From Clostridia bacterium (GTDB lineage Bacteria > Bacillota > Clostridia > Christensenellales > Aristaeellaceae): a stretch of DNA of 5,518 nt. The position numbers were made by a program, and so were the translations under genes. Each line of letters begins with the position of its first letter. The stretch's first letter is position 1. Where the stretch lies: contig JAFPYA010000292.1 in assembly GCA_017412445.1 (NCBI GenBank), forward strand, positions 1 to 5,518, given 5' to 3'. The notes under the pieces were generated by a model. The model had not been told where the DNA came from, searched no databases, and saw only the letters and a list, made by a program, of their open reading frames with translations. Below are positions 1 through 5,518 of this stretch, one piece after another.

Positions 1-347
1 AGATTGCAAACCTCGACATACTGGCTACCACTTTGGGCACGGACGTGAGCTTCGGCGCGCTCAAGGGTCGCGTACGTCCCTCCGACATGACCTTCCTCAA
101 GGTGTCCACAGACGACGTAAACGGCGTCATCCGCTGCTATCTGGGCGAGGGCAAATTCACCGACGATCCGCTGCCCACCTTCGGCGGCGTGGCCGTGTGC
201 GAGGTGGAAAGGCTGAACGACCTTATGCACTACATAGCCAGGGAAGGCTACGAGCACCACGTGGCCCTGAGCCAGAGCCTCTGCGCGGACGTGCTTGAGG
301 AGGCGCTTGGCAACTACATGGGCTGGCAGGTGTACAGGCACAATTAA
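1..347 (+). CDS. L-fucose isomerase family protein, C-terminal fragment (5' end off window)
   Basis: The reading frame is open from the left edge (first full codon at base 3) to TAA at 345-347, so about 114 C-terminal residues are visible and the start is missing. A possible TTG at 33 is only an internal leucine codon. The fragment has the hallmarks of the C-terminal domain of the L-fucose/L-arabinose isomerase superfamily: the run GEGKFTDDPLPTFGGVAV, then EGYEHHVAL with paired histidines at 255-260, and the ending EEALGNYMGWQVYRH. In characterised L-fucose isomerase a C-terminal histidine ligates the catalytic metal, and the EHH motif is the likely equivalent. Family members interconvert aldoses and ketoses in the cytoplasm. 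This one resembles the shorter fucose-isomerase-like proteins found in clostridial sugar operons more than canonical FucI, so the exact substrate (fucose, arabinose or another sugar) is unknown. It lies 12 bases upstream of a glycosidase gene, consistent with processing a released monosaccharide. Confidence 0.88.
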   Translation, partial: IANLDILATTLGTDVSFGALKGRVRPSDMTFLKVSTDDVNGVIRCYLGEGKFTDDPLPTFGGVAVCEVERLNDLMHYIAREGYEHHVALSQSLCADVLEEALGNYMGWQVYRHN

Positions 348-352
348 GGAGG
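346..352 (+). promoter_or_regulatory. Shine-Dalgarno AAGGAGG for the DUF5060/DUF4038 gene, overlapping the upstream stop
   Basis: AAGGAGG lies 7 bases before the ATG at 360. Its two A residues are also the last two bases of the TAA (345-347) ending the isomerase gene. This fixes the start of the downstream gene and suggests that a terminating ribosome sits on the next initiation site. Confidence 0.9.
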
Positions 353-359
353 ATCAGCA

Positions 360-1853
360 ATGGCGGACGCAAGCAGATACGGCGTATGGGAAATATGCTT
401 AAACGGCCCTAAGGACGGAAATCCCTTTACTGAGCAGTGGGTGCTGCTGAATGTGTGCTCATTAAACGAGCGCGCCGAGGTGGACGGCTTTTACGACGGC
501 GAGGGCAGGTACATAGCCCGCTTCATGCCCTCCTTTGAGGGAGAATACCGCTATGAGCTCACGGCGAGCTTTTTGGACGCGCCCGTAAAGGGCACGTTCA
601 CGGTGGGCGCAGCCGAAGAAGGCAACCACGGCGTGGTGCGCACCTCGCGCTACTGGGGGCTTTCTTACGACGACGGCACGCCCTACTTCAGCATTGGCAC
701 CACCTGCTACGTGTGGGAGTTGCAGAGCGACGAGCTGATAGAAAAGACGTTTGAGACGCTCAAAAACAGCGCGTTCAACAAAATACGCTTCTGCGTGTTC
801 CCCAAGCACTACGTGTACAACCTGCACGAGCCCAGAAGCTACCCCTTTGAAGGCACGCCCATGGACTCCTCGGTGCTGACAAAAGAAAACTTCAACAACT
901 ACAAGGGCGCGGCCGAGGGCAACCATTGGGATTTCTCGCGCTTCAACACCGCCCACTTCAGGCACATAGAAAACTGCATAAAGCGCCTTGGGGACATGGG
1001 CATAGAGGCAGACATCATCCTCTTCCACCCCTACGACCGCTGGGGCTTCAGCGTGCTGAGCGAAGAAGAGGATCTGTTCTACATGCGCTACGTGACGGCG
1101 AGGTTCGCCGCCTTCCACAACGTGTGGTGGTCGCTTGCAAACGAGTACGACCTTATGAACAAGTCTGACGAGCAGTGGCTGAGAATAGCTGAGGTACTGG
1201 TAAAGCGCGACCCCTACAGGCACATGCGCTCCGTGCACAACTGCTTTAACGTCTACGACTTCAACCGCCCGTGGTGCACCCACTGCTCCATACAGCACTC
1301 CGCCATCGAGAACACGGACATATGGCGCCAGAGGTACATGAAGCCCGTGGTGCTCGACGAAATCTGCTACGAGGGCGACATACAGTTCGGCTGGGGCAAC
1401 CTGACGGGCGAGGAGCTGCTCAGGCGCTTTTGGGAGATCGCGCTGCGCGGCGGCCATCCCGGCCACGGCGAGACGCTTTTGGGGCACGACGACGTGCTGT
1501 GGTGGTCCCACGGCGGCGAGCTTCACGGCGAAAGCCACAAGCGCTTCGGCTTTTTGAGGGACATTGTGGCGCTCAGCCCCGGCGGACAGATAGTGGCGAG
1601 CGAGAAGCACAGGAACGACGAAATCAAGGCCGAGCCGCTCAACGACAGGTACAGGGGCAAGTATTTCCTCTATTACTTCGGCAACCGTCGCCCGAGCTTC
1701 AGAGAGTACTATATAGACGACGATACCGAGTACGAGGCCTACGCGCTGGACACCTGGGAATGCACAAAGACCTACGTAGGCACCTTCAAGGGCAAGTTCA
1801 GGGTAGAGCTTGCGCCCAAGCCCTACATGGGCGTACTGCTTTTGGCCAAATAA
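360..1853 (+). CDS. Putative cytoplasmic glycoside hydrolase, DUF5060-DUF4038-like-DUF5605 architecture
   Basis: This 497-residue protein starts at ATG 360, fixed by an ideal Shine-Dalgarno. Residues about 5-80 match the DUF5060 beta-sandwich pattern (NPF, GFYDGEGRYIARFMPS). Residues about 90-400 look like a DUF4038-type TIM barrel of the GH-A clan. The WSLANEYD motif gives N261-E262, the Asn-Glu pair expected of the acid/base. VVLDEICYEG gives E334, the likely nucleophile, implying a retaining mechanism. A His-rich stretch at residues 366-393 (GHGETLLGHDDVLWWSHGG, then HGESH) corresponds to the HGET...LWWS.GG.L.GES signature of this family. Residues about 415-497 fit a DUF5605-like C-terminal beta domain. 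There is no signal peptide or membrane segment, so it should act in the cytoplasm on an imported glycan fragment. Domains and motifs are recalled from family knowledge and were not searched. The substrate is not known. DUF4038 relatives include GH140 apiosidases, but this architecture is different and that activity should not be assumed. It lies between an isomerase and a GH31 gene. Confidence 0.86.
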   Translation: MADASRYGVWEICLNGPKDGNPFTEQWVLLNVCSLNERAEVDGFYDGEGRYIARFMPSFEGEYRYELTASFLDAPVKGTFTVGAAEEGNHGVVRTSRYWGLSYDDGTPYFSIGTTCYVWELQSDELIEKTFETLKNSAFNKIRFCVFPKHYVYNLHEPRSYPFEGTPMDSSVLTKENFNNYKGAAEGNHWDFSRFNTAHFRHIENCIKRLGDMGIEADIILFHPYDRWGFSVLSEEEDLFYMRYVTARFAAFHNVWWSLANEYDLMNKSDEQWLRIAEVLVKRDPYRHMRSVHNCFNVYDFNRPWCTHCSIQHSAIENTDIWRQRYMKPVVLDEICYEGDIQFGWGNLTGEELLRRFWEIALRGGHPGHGETLLGHDDVLWWSHGGELHGESHKRFGFLRDIVALSPGGQIVASEKHRNDEIKAEPLNDRYRGKYFLYYFGNRRPSFREYYIDDDTEYEAYALDTWECTKTYVGTFKGKFRVELAPKPYMGVLLLAK

Positions 1854-1860
1854 GGGAGGA
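1854..1860 (+). promoter_or_regulatory. Shine-Dalgarno GGGAGGA for the GH31 gene
   Basis: GGGAGGA directly follows the TAA at 1851-1853 and lies 6 bases before ATG 1867. It decides the GH31 start: the in-frame TTG at 1810 lies inside the previous gene and has no such site. The 19 residues it would add show no GH31 character. Confidence 0.85.
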
Positions 1861-1866
1861 CGCTGT

Positions 1867-4152
1867 ATGCTTATCGCGCCCCACAGACCTGCGAGATGCG
1901 CCCAGGATGTAAGCTTTACGCCCTCGGGCGTCGAAATCAGAAGCGAATACGGCCTTACGCGCTTAAGCGCAATGAACAGGGGCATACTCAGGCTCCGCAT
2001 GACGCGAAGGGACGCTTTTCAGGACGAAAACTCGCCCTTCATAGTGAACCGCGAAAGCGTGAGCGCCGCGCGCGCTTATAAGGATGAAGGCTATGCCTAC
2101 GTGGAGACTGGCGCGCTCACAGCCCGCATATCGCTTGCGGACGGCGCACTCGAAACCTTTGACTTAAGCGGCAGACCCCTGTTTACGGAGGGCGGCTTAA
2201 GGACGCTCGAGGAGTACGACGCATTCAAAATCGACCCCCTGGCCGAAGCCGAGACCGTCGAGGTGGACACCGCCGACGGCAAAAAGCTTATGGTAAAGGC
2301 CGCGCCGAGGGAAAAATATAAAAAGCTCTACCGCGCGTATCTGCCCATGAAATTTGCAAGCGGCGAGGTCATAACAGGCCTCGGCCAGCCGGACAGCGGC
2401 CCTTCAAATCTGAGGGGCAGAAAGCTGTACTTAAACCAGAGCAACCGCTCCATTTCAGTGCCGTTTCTTTTGAGCAGCGCCGGCTGGGGGCTGCTTATCG
2501 ACTGCGGCTGCCTTCTTACATTTGACGACACCGGCGAAGAATGCTCGCTAAGGCTCACCGGCGTAAGCGAGCTCGACATGTACATAATACTCGGCTATGG
2601 CGAGGAGGCCGTAAAGGGGCTGCATTATTTGAGCGGCAGACCCGCGCTTTTGCCCCGCTGGGCATTTGGCTATATACAGTCTCAGGAGAGGTACGAAACG
2701 CAGGACGAGATCGTGTCTCTGGTCAAAAGCTACCGCGAAAAGGGAATCGGCATAGACTGTGCCGTGCTCGACTGGATGACCTGGCCGGACGGCATGTGGG
2801 GGCAGAAGAGCTTCCATCAGACGCGCTTTTCAGACCCCAGGCGCATGACGGACGAGCTGCACGCGCTTGACGCGCACGTACTTATCTCAATCTGGCCGAA
2901 TCCCAACCCGCGCACGCCCGACAACGCCGAATTCAAGGCGGCGGGGCTGCTGCTGCCGGGCGGCGGCATATACAACGCGCTTCTTCCCGAGGCGCGGCGC
3001 ATGTACTGGCGGCAGGCATACGACGGTATTTTCCAATACGGCCTCGACGGCTGGTGGTGCGACTCCTCCGAGCCCTGGACGCAGGAGTGGAGCCGCAAGG
3101 AGAGGCCGAGCCGCGAGGACGTTTATTTTGAAACGCTTGGAATCGCCTCCGACGCCGTTGGCGCGGACAGGGCGAACACGTTTGCGTTTTATCACGCCGA
3201 GGGCATATACGAGGGTCAGAGGGCGACAGATGAATCTAAGCGCGTAATCAACCTGACGCGCTCCGGCTGGACGGGTCAGCAGCGCTTCGGCACGATACTG
3301 TGGTCGGGCGACATCACCGCCGCGTGGAAAACGCTCAAGACCCAGATTGCCATAGGCCTCAACATCTGCGCCTCCGGCTTCCCCTACTGGACGCAGGACA
3401 TAGGCGGCTTCTTCGTCAAAAAGGGCGAAAGCTGGTACTGGGACGGCGAATTTGAAAACGGCTGGGACGACCCGGAATTCAACGAGCTTTACACCCGCTG
3501 GTATCAGTACGCCGCGTTTTTGCCCATATTCCGGGCACACGGCACCGACGTGCGCAGGGAGCTCACGGCGTTGAAAGACGAATACTACCCTGCGGCGCTC
3601 AAATACAACCGCTTGCGCTACAGGCTCCTGCCCTACATATATTCCCTCGCGGGCAGGGTTGCGCTCGAGGGCGGCCTTATGATGAAGCCGGTCTGGTTCG
3701 ATTATCCCGATTTTGCCGATAAAAACGACGACAGCGCCTTCATGCTCGGCGACGACATACTTGTCTGCCCCGTGACGGACTATAAGGCGCGCGAAAGGCG
3801 CGTGAGCCTGCCCGGCGGCATATGGCACAGGCTCGGCGGCAAGGCGCTTGAGGGCGGGCGCGTTCTAAGCGCCGACGCCCCGCTTGACGACATGCCCGTA
3901 TTCATAAGGGCGGGCGCGATAATCCCCGCAGCGGAAAACGCCCTGAGTGCGCGCGAAGCGTTTGCCTCATCTCCCCGCCTGCACGTGTTTGCAGGCGCGG
4001 ACGGCAGGCTCGACTATTATTCCGACTCGGGCGACGGCTACGGCTACGAAAAAGGCGAATACTGCATCAAAACATATTTCTGGAACGATAAAGCTCAAAC
4101 GCTCACCGACAGCGAGGGACACAAGGTCGACGCGGTCATACACGCGCTGTAA
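1867..4152 (+). CDS. Glycoside hydrolase family 31 enzyme, possibly alpha-xylosidase
   Basis: This 761-residue protein is close to the size of bacterial GH31 alpha-xylosidases such as YicI (772). The N-terminal part, to about residue 265, is the beta-sandwich domain, including VITGLGQPD. The catalytic barrel covers about 265-600. AVLDWMTW carries D302 on an early strand. GLDGWWCDSSEPW places the presumed nucleophile at D399. LWSGD places the presumed acid/base at D482. FRAHG contributes R556 and H558, conserved substrate-binding residues of the family. A proximal beta domain follows, then a C-terminal segment (about 690-761) with DGRLDYYSDSGDGYGYEKGEY, typical of DUF5110-like ends. GH31 enzymes remove terminal alpha-linked sugars with retention. 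The WW.D..EP form of the nucleophile motif recalls bacterial alpha-xylosidases rather than the W.DMNE form of many alpha-glucosidases, but specificity cannot be settled by eye. No signal peptide is present, so cytoplasmic action on imported oligosaccharides is likely. It is co-transcribed with flanking genes at 12-13 base spacing. Confidence 0.93.
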   Translation: MLIAPHRPARCAQDVSFTPSGVEIRSEYGLTRLSAMNRGILRLRMTRRDAFQDENSPFIVNRESVSAARAYKDEGYAYVETGALTARISLADGALETFDLSGRPLFTEGGLRTLEEYDAFKIDPLAEAETVEVDTADGKKLMVKAAPREKYKKLYRAYLPMKFASGEVITGLGQPDSGPSNLRGRKLYLNQSNRSISVPFLLSSAGWGLLIDCGCLLTFDDTGEECSLRLTGVSELDMYIILGYGEEAVKGLHYLSGRPALLPRWAFGYIQSQERYETQDEIVSLVKSYREKGIGIDCAVLDWMTWPDGMWGQKSFHQTRFSDPRRMTDELHALDAHVLISIWPNPNPRTPDNAEFKAAGLLLPGGGIYNALLPEARRMYWRQAYDGIFQYGLDGWWCDSSEPWTQEWSRKERPSREDVYFETLGIASDAVGADRANTFAFYHAEGIYEGQRATDESKRVINLTRSGWTGQQRFGTILWSGDITAAWKTLKTQIAIGLNICASGFPYWTQDIGGFFVKKGESWYWDGEFENGWDDPEFNELYTRWYQYAAFLPIFRAHGTDVRRELTALKDEYYPAALKYNRLRYRLLPYIYSLAGRVALEGGLMMKPVWFDYPDFADKNDDSAFMLGDDILVCPVTDYKARERRVSLPGGIWHRLGGKALEGGRVLSADAPLDDMPVFIRAGAIIPAAENALSAREAFASSPRLHVFAGADGRLDYYSDSGDGYGYEKGEYCIKTYFWNDKAQTLTDSEGHKVDAVIHAL

Positions 4153-4157
4153 GGAGG
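4151..4157 (+). promoter_or_regulatory. Shine-Dalgarno AAGGAGG for the UROD-like gene, overlapping the GH31 stop
   Basis: AAGGAGG begins with the last two bases of the GH31 TAA (4150-4152) and lies 7 bases before ATG 4165. It repeats the arrangement at 345-360 exactly, supports the ATG 4165 start, and suggests translational coupling. Confidence 0.9.
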
Positions 4158-4164
4158 AAAACCG

Positions 4165-5295
4165 ATGTTATCCAAATCCAACTGGGACGAGACCAAACGC
4201 CGCTGGGACAGCTACTGGAAAAAGGACGTCAAGGGCGTGCCGCTGATGTGCATAGTGGCCGAAAAGCCCGGCGCGGTCGATCCCGCCGTTCAGGCGGAAT
4301 TGCGCAGCAAGGACATGTTCGACAAGTACCGCGACGCAAAGCGCATATACGAAAGATACAAATACTTTGTTCAGACCCATGAGTTTCTGGCGGACAGCTT
4401 TCCCAACGTATCCCTGGATTTCGGCCCCGGCTCGGTCGCGGCGTACCTCGGCAGTGACATAGAGTTCAAGCCCGACACGGTGTGGTTCACCGACTGCGTG
4501 GACGAGTGGGAGGGCTACAAGCCCCTCGCCTTCGACCCCGAAAACAAGTGGTTCAAGGAGCACATACAGCTCTTTAAGGATGTAAAAAAGCTTACGGGCG
4601 ACGAATTCTATCTGGCGATACCCGACCTGATGGAGAACATAGACGTATTGGCCTCCCTTCGCGGCGCGCAGAACACCATCTACGACATGATGGACGAGCC
4701 TGAGGAGGTCGAGGAGCGCATAAAACAGGTGCAGGACGTGTACTTTAAGTATTACGACAGCTTTTTCGACCTGTGCGCGAGGGACGAGGACGGAGTGAAG
4801 TCCTCCTGCTACACGGTGTTCCAGATTTGGGGGCGCGGCAGGACAGTAAAGCTGCAGTGCGACTTTTCGGCCATGATGAGCCCCAAGCAGTTCAGGACGT
4901 TCATTCAGCCCGCGCTGGACGAGCAGTCAAGGCACGTGGACAACGTGTTGTACCATCTTGACGGCCCGGACGCCATAAAGCACCTGCCCGCGCTGATGGA
5001 GATAAAGGGCATAGACGCGCTGCAGTGGACGGCGGGCAGCTACAACCCCGACGGCACCCACGAGCAGTGGTTCGACATATACGATCAGGCGCGAAAAGCC
5101 GGCAAGGCGCTGTGGGTGCAGGTATATTCGGGCGGCGTGGACGAGTGGATAAAGCGCATAGACACGCTGGTTGCGCGCTACGGCTCAAACGCACTGTTCA
5201 TGTACTTCCCGCCCGTGAGCATGGCGGACGCGGAAAAGATACTCTCTCACGCTGAAAAGCACTGGAAGGACATCGAGGGCACGCTGCGCGTCTAA
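4165..5295 (+). CDS. UROD-fold protein (uroporphyrinogen decarboxylase / corrinoid methyltransferase-like)
   Basis: This 376-residue, soluble-looking protein has no signal peptide or membrane segment and a length normal for the uroporphyrinogen decarboxylase superfamily. Recognisable stretches are an aromatic N-terminus (WDETKRRWDSYW), SLDFGPGSVAAYLG at 83-96, LQCDFSAMMSPKQFRTFIQP from residue 230 and LYHLDGPDAIKHLPAL from 262. These fit the superfamily branch often annotated as 'trimethylamine corrinoid protein 2' or 'UROD-like methyltransferase'. True methylcobamide:CoM methyltransferases (MtaA/MtbA) use a His-x-Cys plus a distant Cys to bind zinc. Here the equivalent site reads H264-L-D266, and there is no cysteine after C232, so the standard zinc site is absent. 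It is also unlikely to be heme-pathway HemE, given its sugar-operon location and different motifs. Its real reaction is unknown. It is the last gene before the repeat region, and no corrinoid-binding partner is visible in this window. Its codon use is marked by ATA for isoleucine (14 of 18). Confidence 0.82.
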   Translation: MLSKSNWDETKRRWDSYWKKDVKGVPLMCIVAEKPGAVDPAVQAELRSKDMFDKYRDAKRIYERYKYFVQTHEFLADSFPNVSLDFGPGSVAAYLGSDIEFKPDTVWFTDCVDEWEGYKPLAFDPENKWFKEHIQLFKDVKKLTGDEFYLAIPDLMENIDVLASLRGAQNTIYDMMDEPEEVEERIKQVQDVYFKYYDSFFDLCARDEDGVKSSCYTVFQIWGRGRTVKLQCDFSAMMSPKQFRTFIQPALDEQSRHVDNVLYHLDGPDAIKHLPALMEIKGIDALQWTAGSYNPDGTHEQWFDIYDQARKAGKALWVQVYSGGVDEWIKRIDTLVARYGSNALFMYFPPVSMADAEKILSHAEKHWKDIEGTLRV

Positions 5296-5306
5296 AAGCG
5301 CAGCGT
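5281..5306 (+). terminator. Possible hairpin terminator spanning the stop codon of the UROD-like gene
   Basis: ACGCTGCGC (5281-5289) and GCGCAGCGT (5298-5306) form a perfect 9-bp inverted repeat around an 8-base loop that contains the TAA stop (5293-5295). The position at the operon end fits a terminator. However, the 3' side is CCTTCCATATCCC and not a run of T, so intrinsic termination would be weak. It could instead protect the mRNA 3' end. Confidence 0.5.
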
Positions 5307-5336
5307 CCTTCCATATCCCGCAGCAGCATTTCCCGT

Positions 5337-5518
5337 AGCGGCGGCTCTGTAACGGCGGCTCCCGTAGCGGCGGCTACCAGCCGCCACGTTCCTAAAGCGG
5401 CGGCTCCCGTAGCGGCGGCTATCAGCCGCCACGTCCCTAAAGCGGCGGCTCCTGTAGCGGCGGCTATCAGCCTCCACGTCCCAAAAGCGGCGACTCTGTA
5501 GAGGCGGCTCCTGTAGCG
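5337..5518. repeat. Degenerate 45-bp tandem array with GC-rich palindromes, running off the right edge
   Basis: After an incomplete lead-in (5337-5348), units occupy 5349-5393, 5394-5438, 5439-5483 and a diverged partial unit 5484-5518. The first three align at exactly 45 bases with few substitutions. Each unit has two copies of a subunit beginning AGCGGCGGCT: the first followed by CTCCCGT-like sequence, the second by a short palindrome. In the palindrome GGCGGCT pairs with AGCCGCC across a 3-base loop (5369-5385 and 5414-5430). The third copy (5459-5475) has one mismatch at 5473. An outer CGT/ACG pairing is possible with a 3-base bulge. The fourth unit has lost this spacing and palindrome. 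No convincing gene lies in 5296-5518. The array resembles intergenic palindromic repeat families of clostridial genomes; function is unknown. Confidence 0.88.

Noticed and set aside
1449..1540. His/Gly-rich stretch in the DUF4038-like protein as a possible metal-binding insert
   Set aside because: The pattern HGET...LWWS.GG.L.GES corresponds to a signature I associate with this hydrolase family, so it is probably part of the barrel and not an insertion.
1810..1866. Earlier TTG start for the GH31 gene
   Set aside because: It lies within the end of the preceding gene without a suitable Shine-Dalgarno, while ATG 1867 has GGGAGGA 6 bases upstream.
462..2000. A 512-codon open frame on the minus strand opposite the DUF5060/DUF4038 gene
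   Set aside because: It lies antisense to a gene with clear family motifs and a good ribosome site. Its translation is rich in Val, Ala, Arg and His with no recognisable domain, which is expected from the complement of a GC-rich gene.
2887..3828. A 313-codon minus-strand open frame opposite the GH31 gene
   Set aside because: It covers the conserved catalytic part of GH31 in antisense and shows no family motif of its own, so it is a shadow of GC-rich codon use.
4165..5295. Annotation as HemE, the heme-pathway uroporphyrinogen decarboxylase
   Set aside because: The gene lies in a sugar operon with no tetrapyrrole genes, and its motifs (HLDGPDA, QCDFSAMMSP) fit the methyltransferase-like branch of the superfamily better than HemE.
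5292..5477. A 61-codon minus-strand open frame with a 15-residue Arg/Ser/Tyr-rich repeat
   Set aside because: The apparent protein repeat is a direct result of the 45-bp DNA period being divisible by three. It has no clear ribosome site and overlaps the 3' end hairpin of the previous gene.
5337..5518. CRISPR array
   Set aside because: The units are contiguous and nearly identical over the whole 45 bases, with no unique spacers between conserved repeats.

Overview
This window is the 3' part of a tightly packed, plus-strand carbohydrate-utilisation operon, followed by a short repeat-filled intergenic region. The DNA is GC-rich, every internal gene has a near-consensus Shine-Dalgarno (AAGGAGG or GGGAGGA), and isoleucine is often written ATA (14 of 18 Ile codons in the last gene). 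Together with the protein families, this suggests a GC-rich anaerobic clostridial Firmicute, perhaps gut-associated. That placement is inference; there is no phylogenetic marker here.

Layout. Bases 1-347 hold the C-terminal end of an L-fucose isomerase family protein whose start lies off the left edge. Bases 360-1853 encode a 497-residue putative glycoside hydrolase with DUF5060, DUF4038-like TIM-barrel and DUF5605-like parts. Bases 1867-4152 encode a 761-residue GH31 enzyme, possibly an alpha-xylosidase. Bases 4165-5295 encode a 376-residue uroporphyrinogen decarboxylase (UROD)-fold protein of the type often labelled a corrinoid-dependent methyltransferase. The gaps between genes are only 12-13 bases. 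In two of the three junctions the upstream TAA stop is itself part of the next gene's Shine-Dalgarno. No promoter is visible, so it must lie upstream of the window.

The end of the last gene forms a 9-bp perfect hairpin that spans its stop codon. After it, bases 5337-5518 are a degenerate tandem array with a 45-bp period. The units carry a small GC-rich palindrome and continue off the right edge.

How the genes may work together. Neither hydrolase has a signal peptide, so both probably act in the cytoplasm on imported oligosaccharides. They would release monosaccharides, one of which is isomerised by the fucose-isomerase-like enzyme. The UROD-fold protein is the unexplained member: it is not a sugar enzyme by family, and it lacks the cysteine zinc ligands of the well-studied methylcobamide methyltransferases. 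A role in handling O-methylated sugars is a possible but untested idea.
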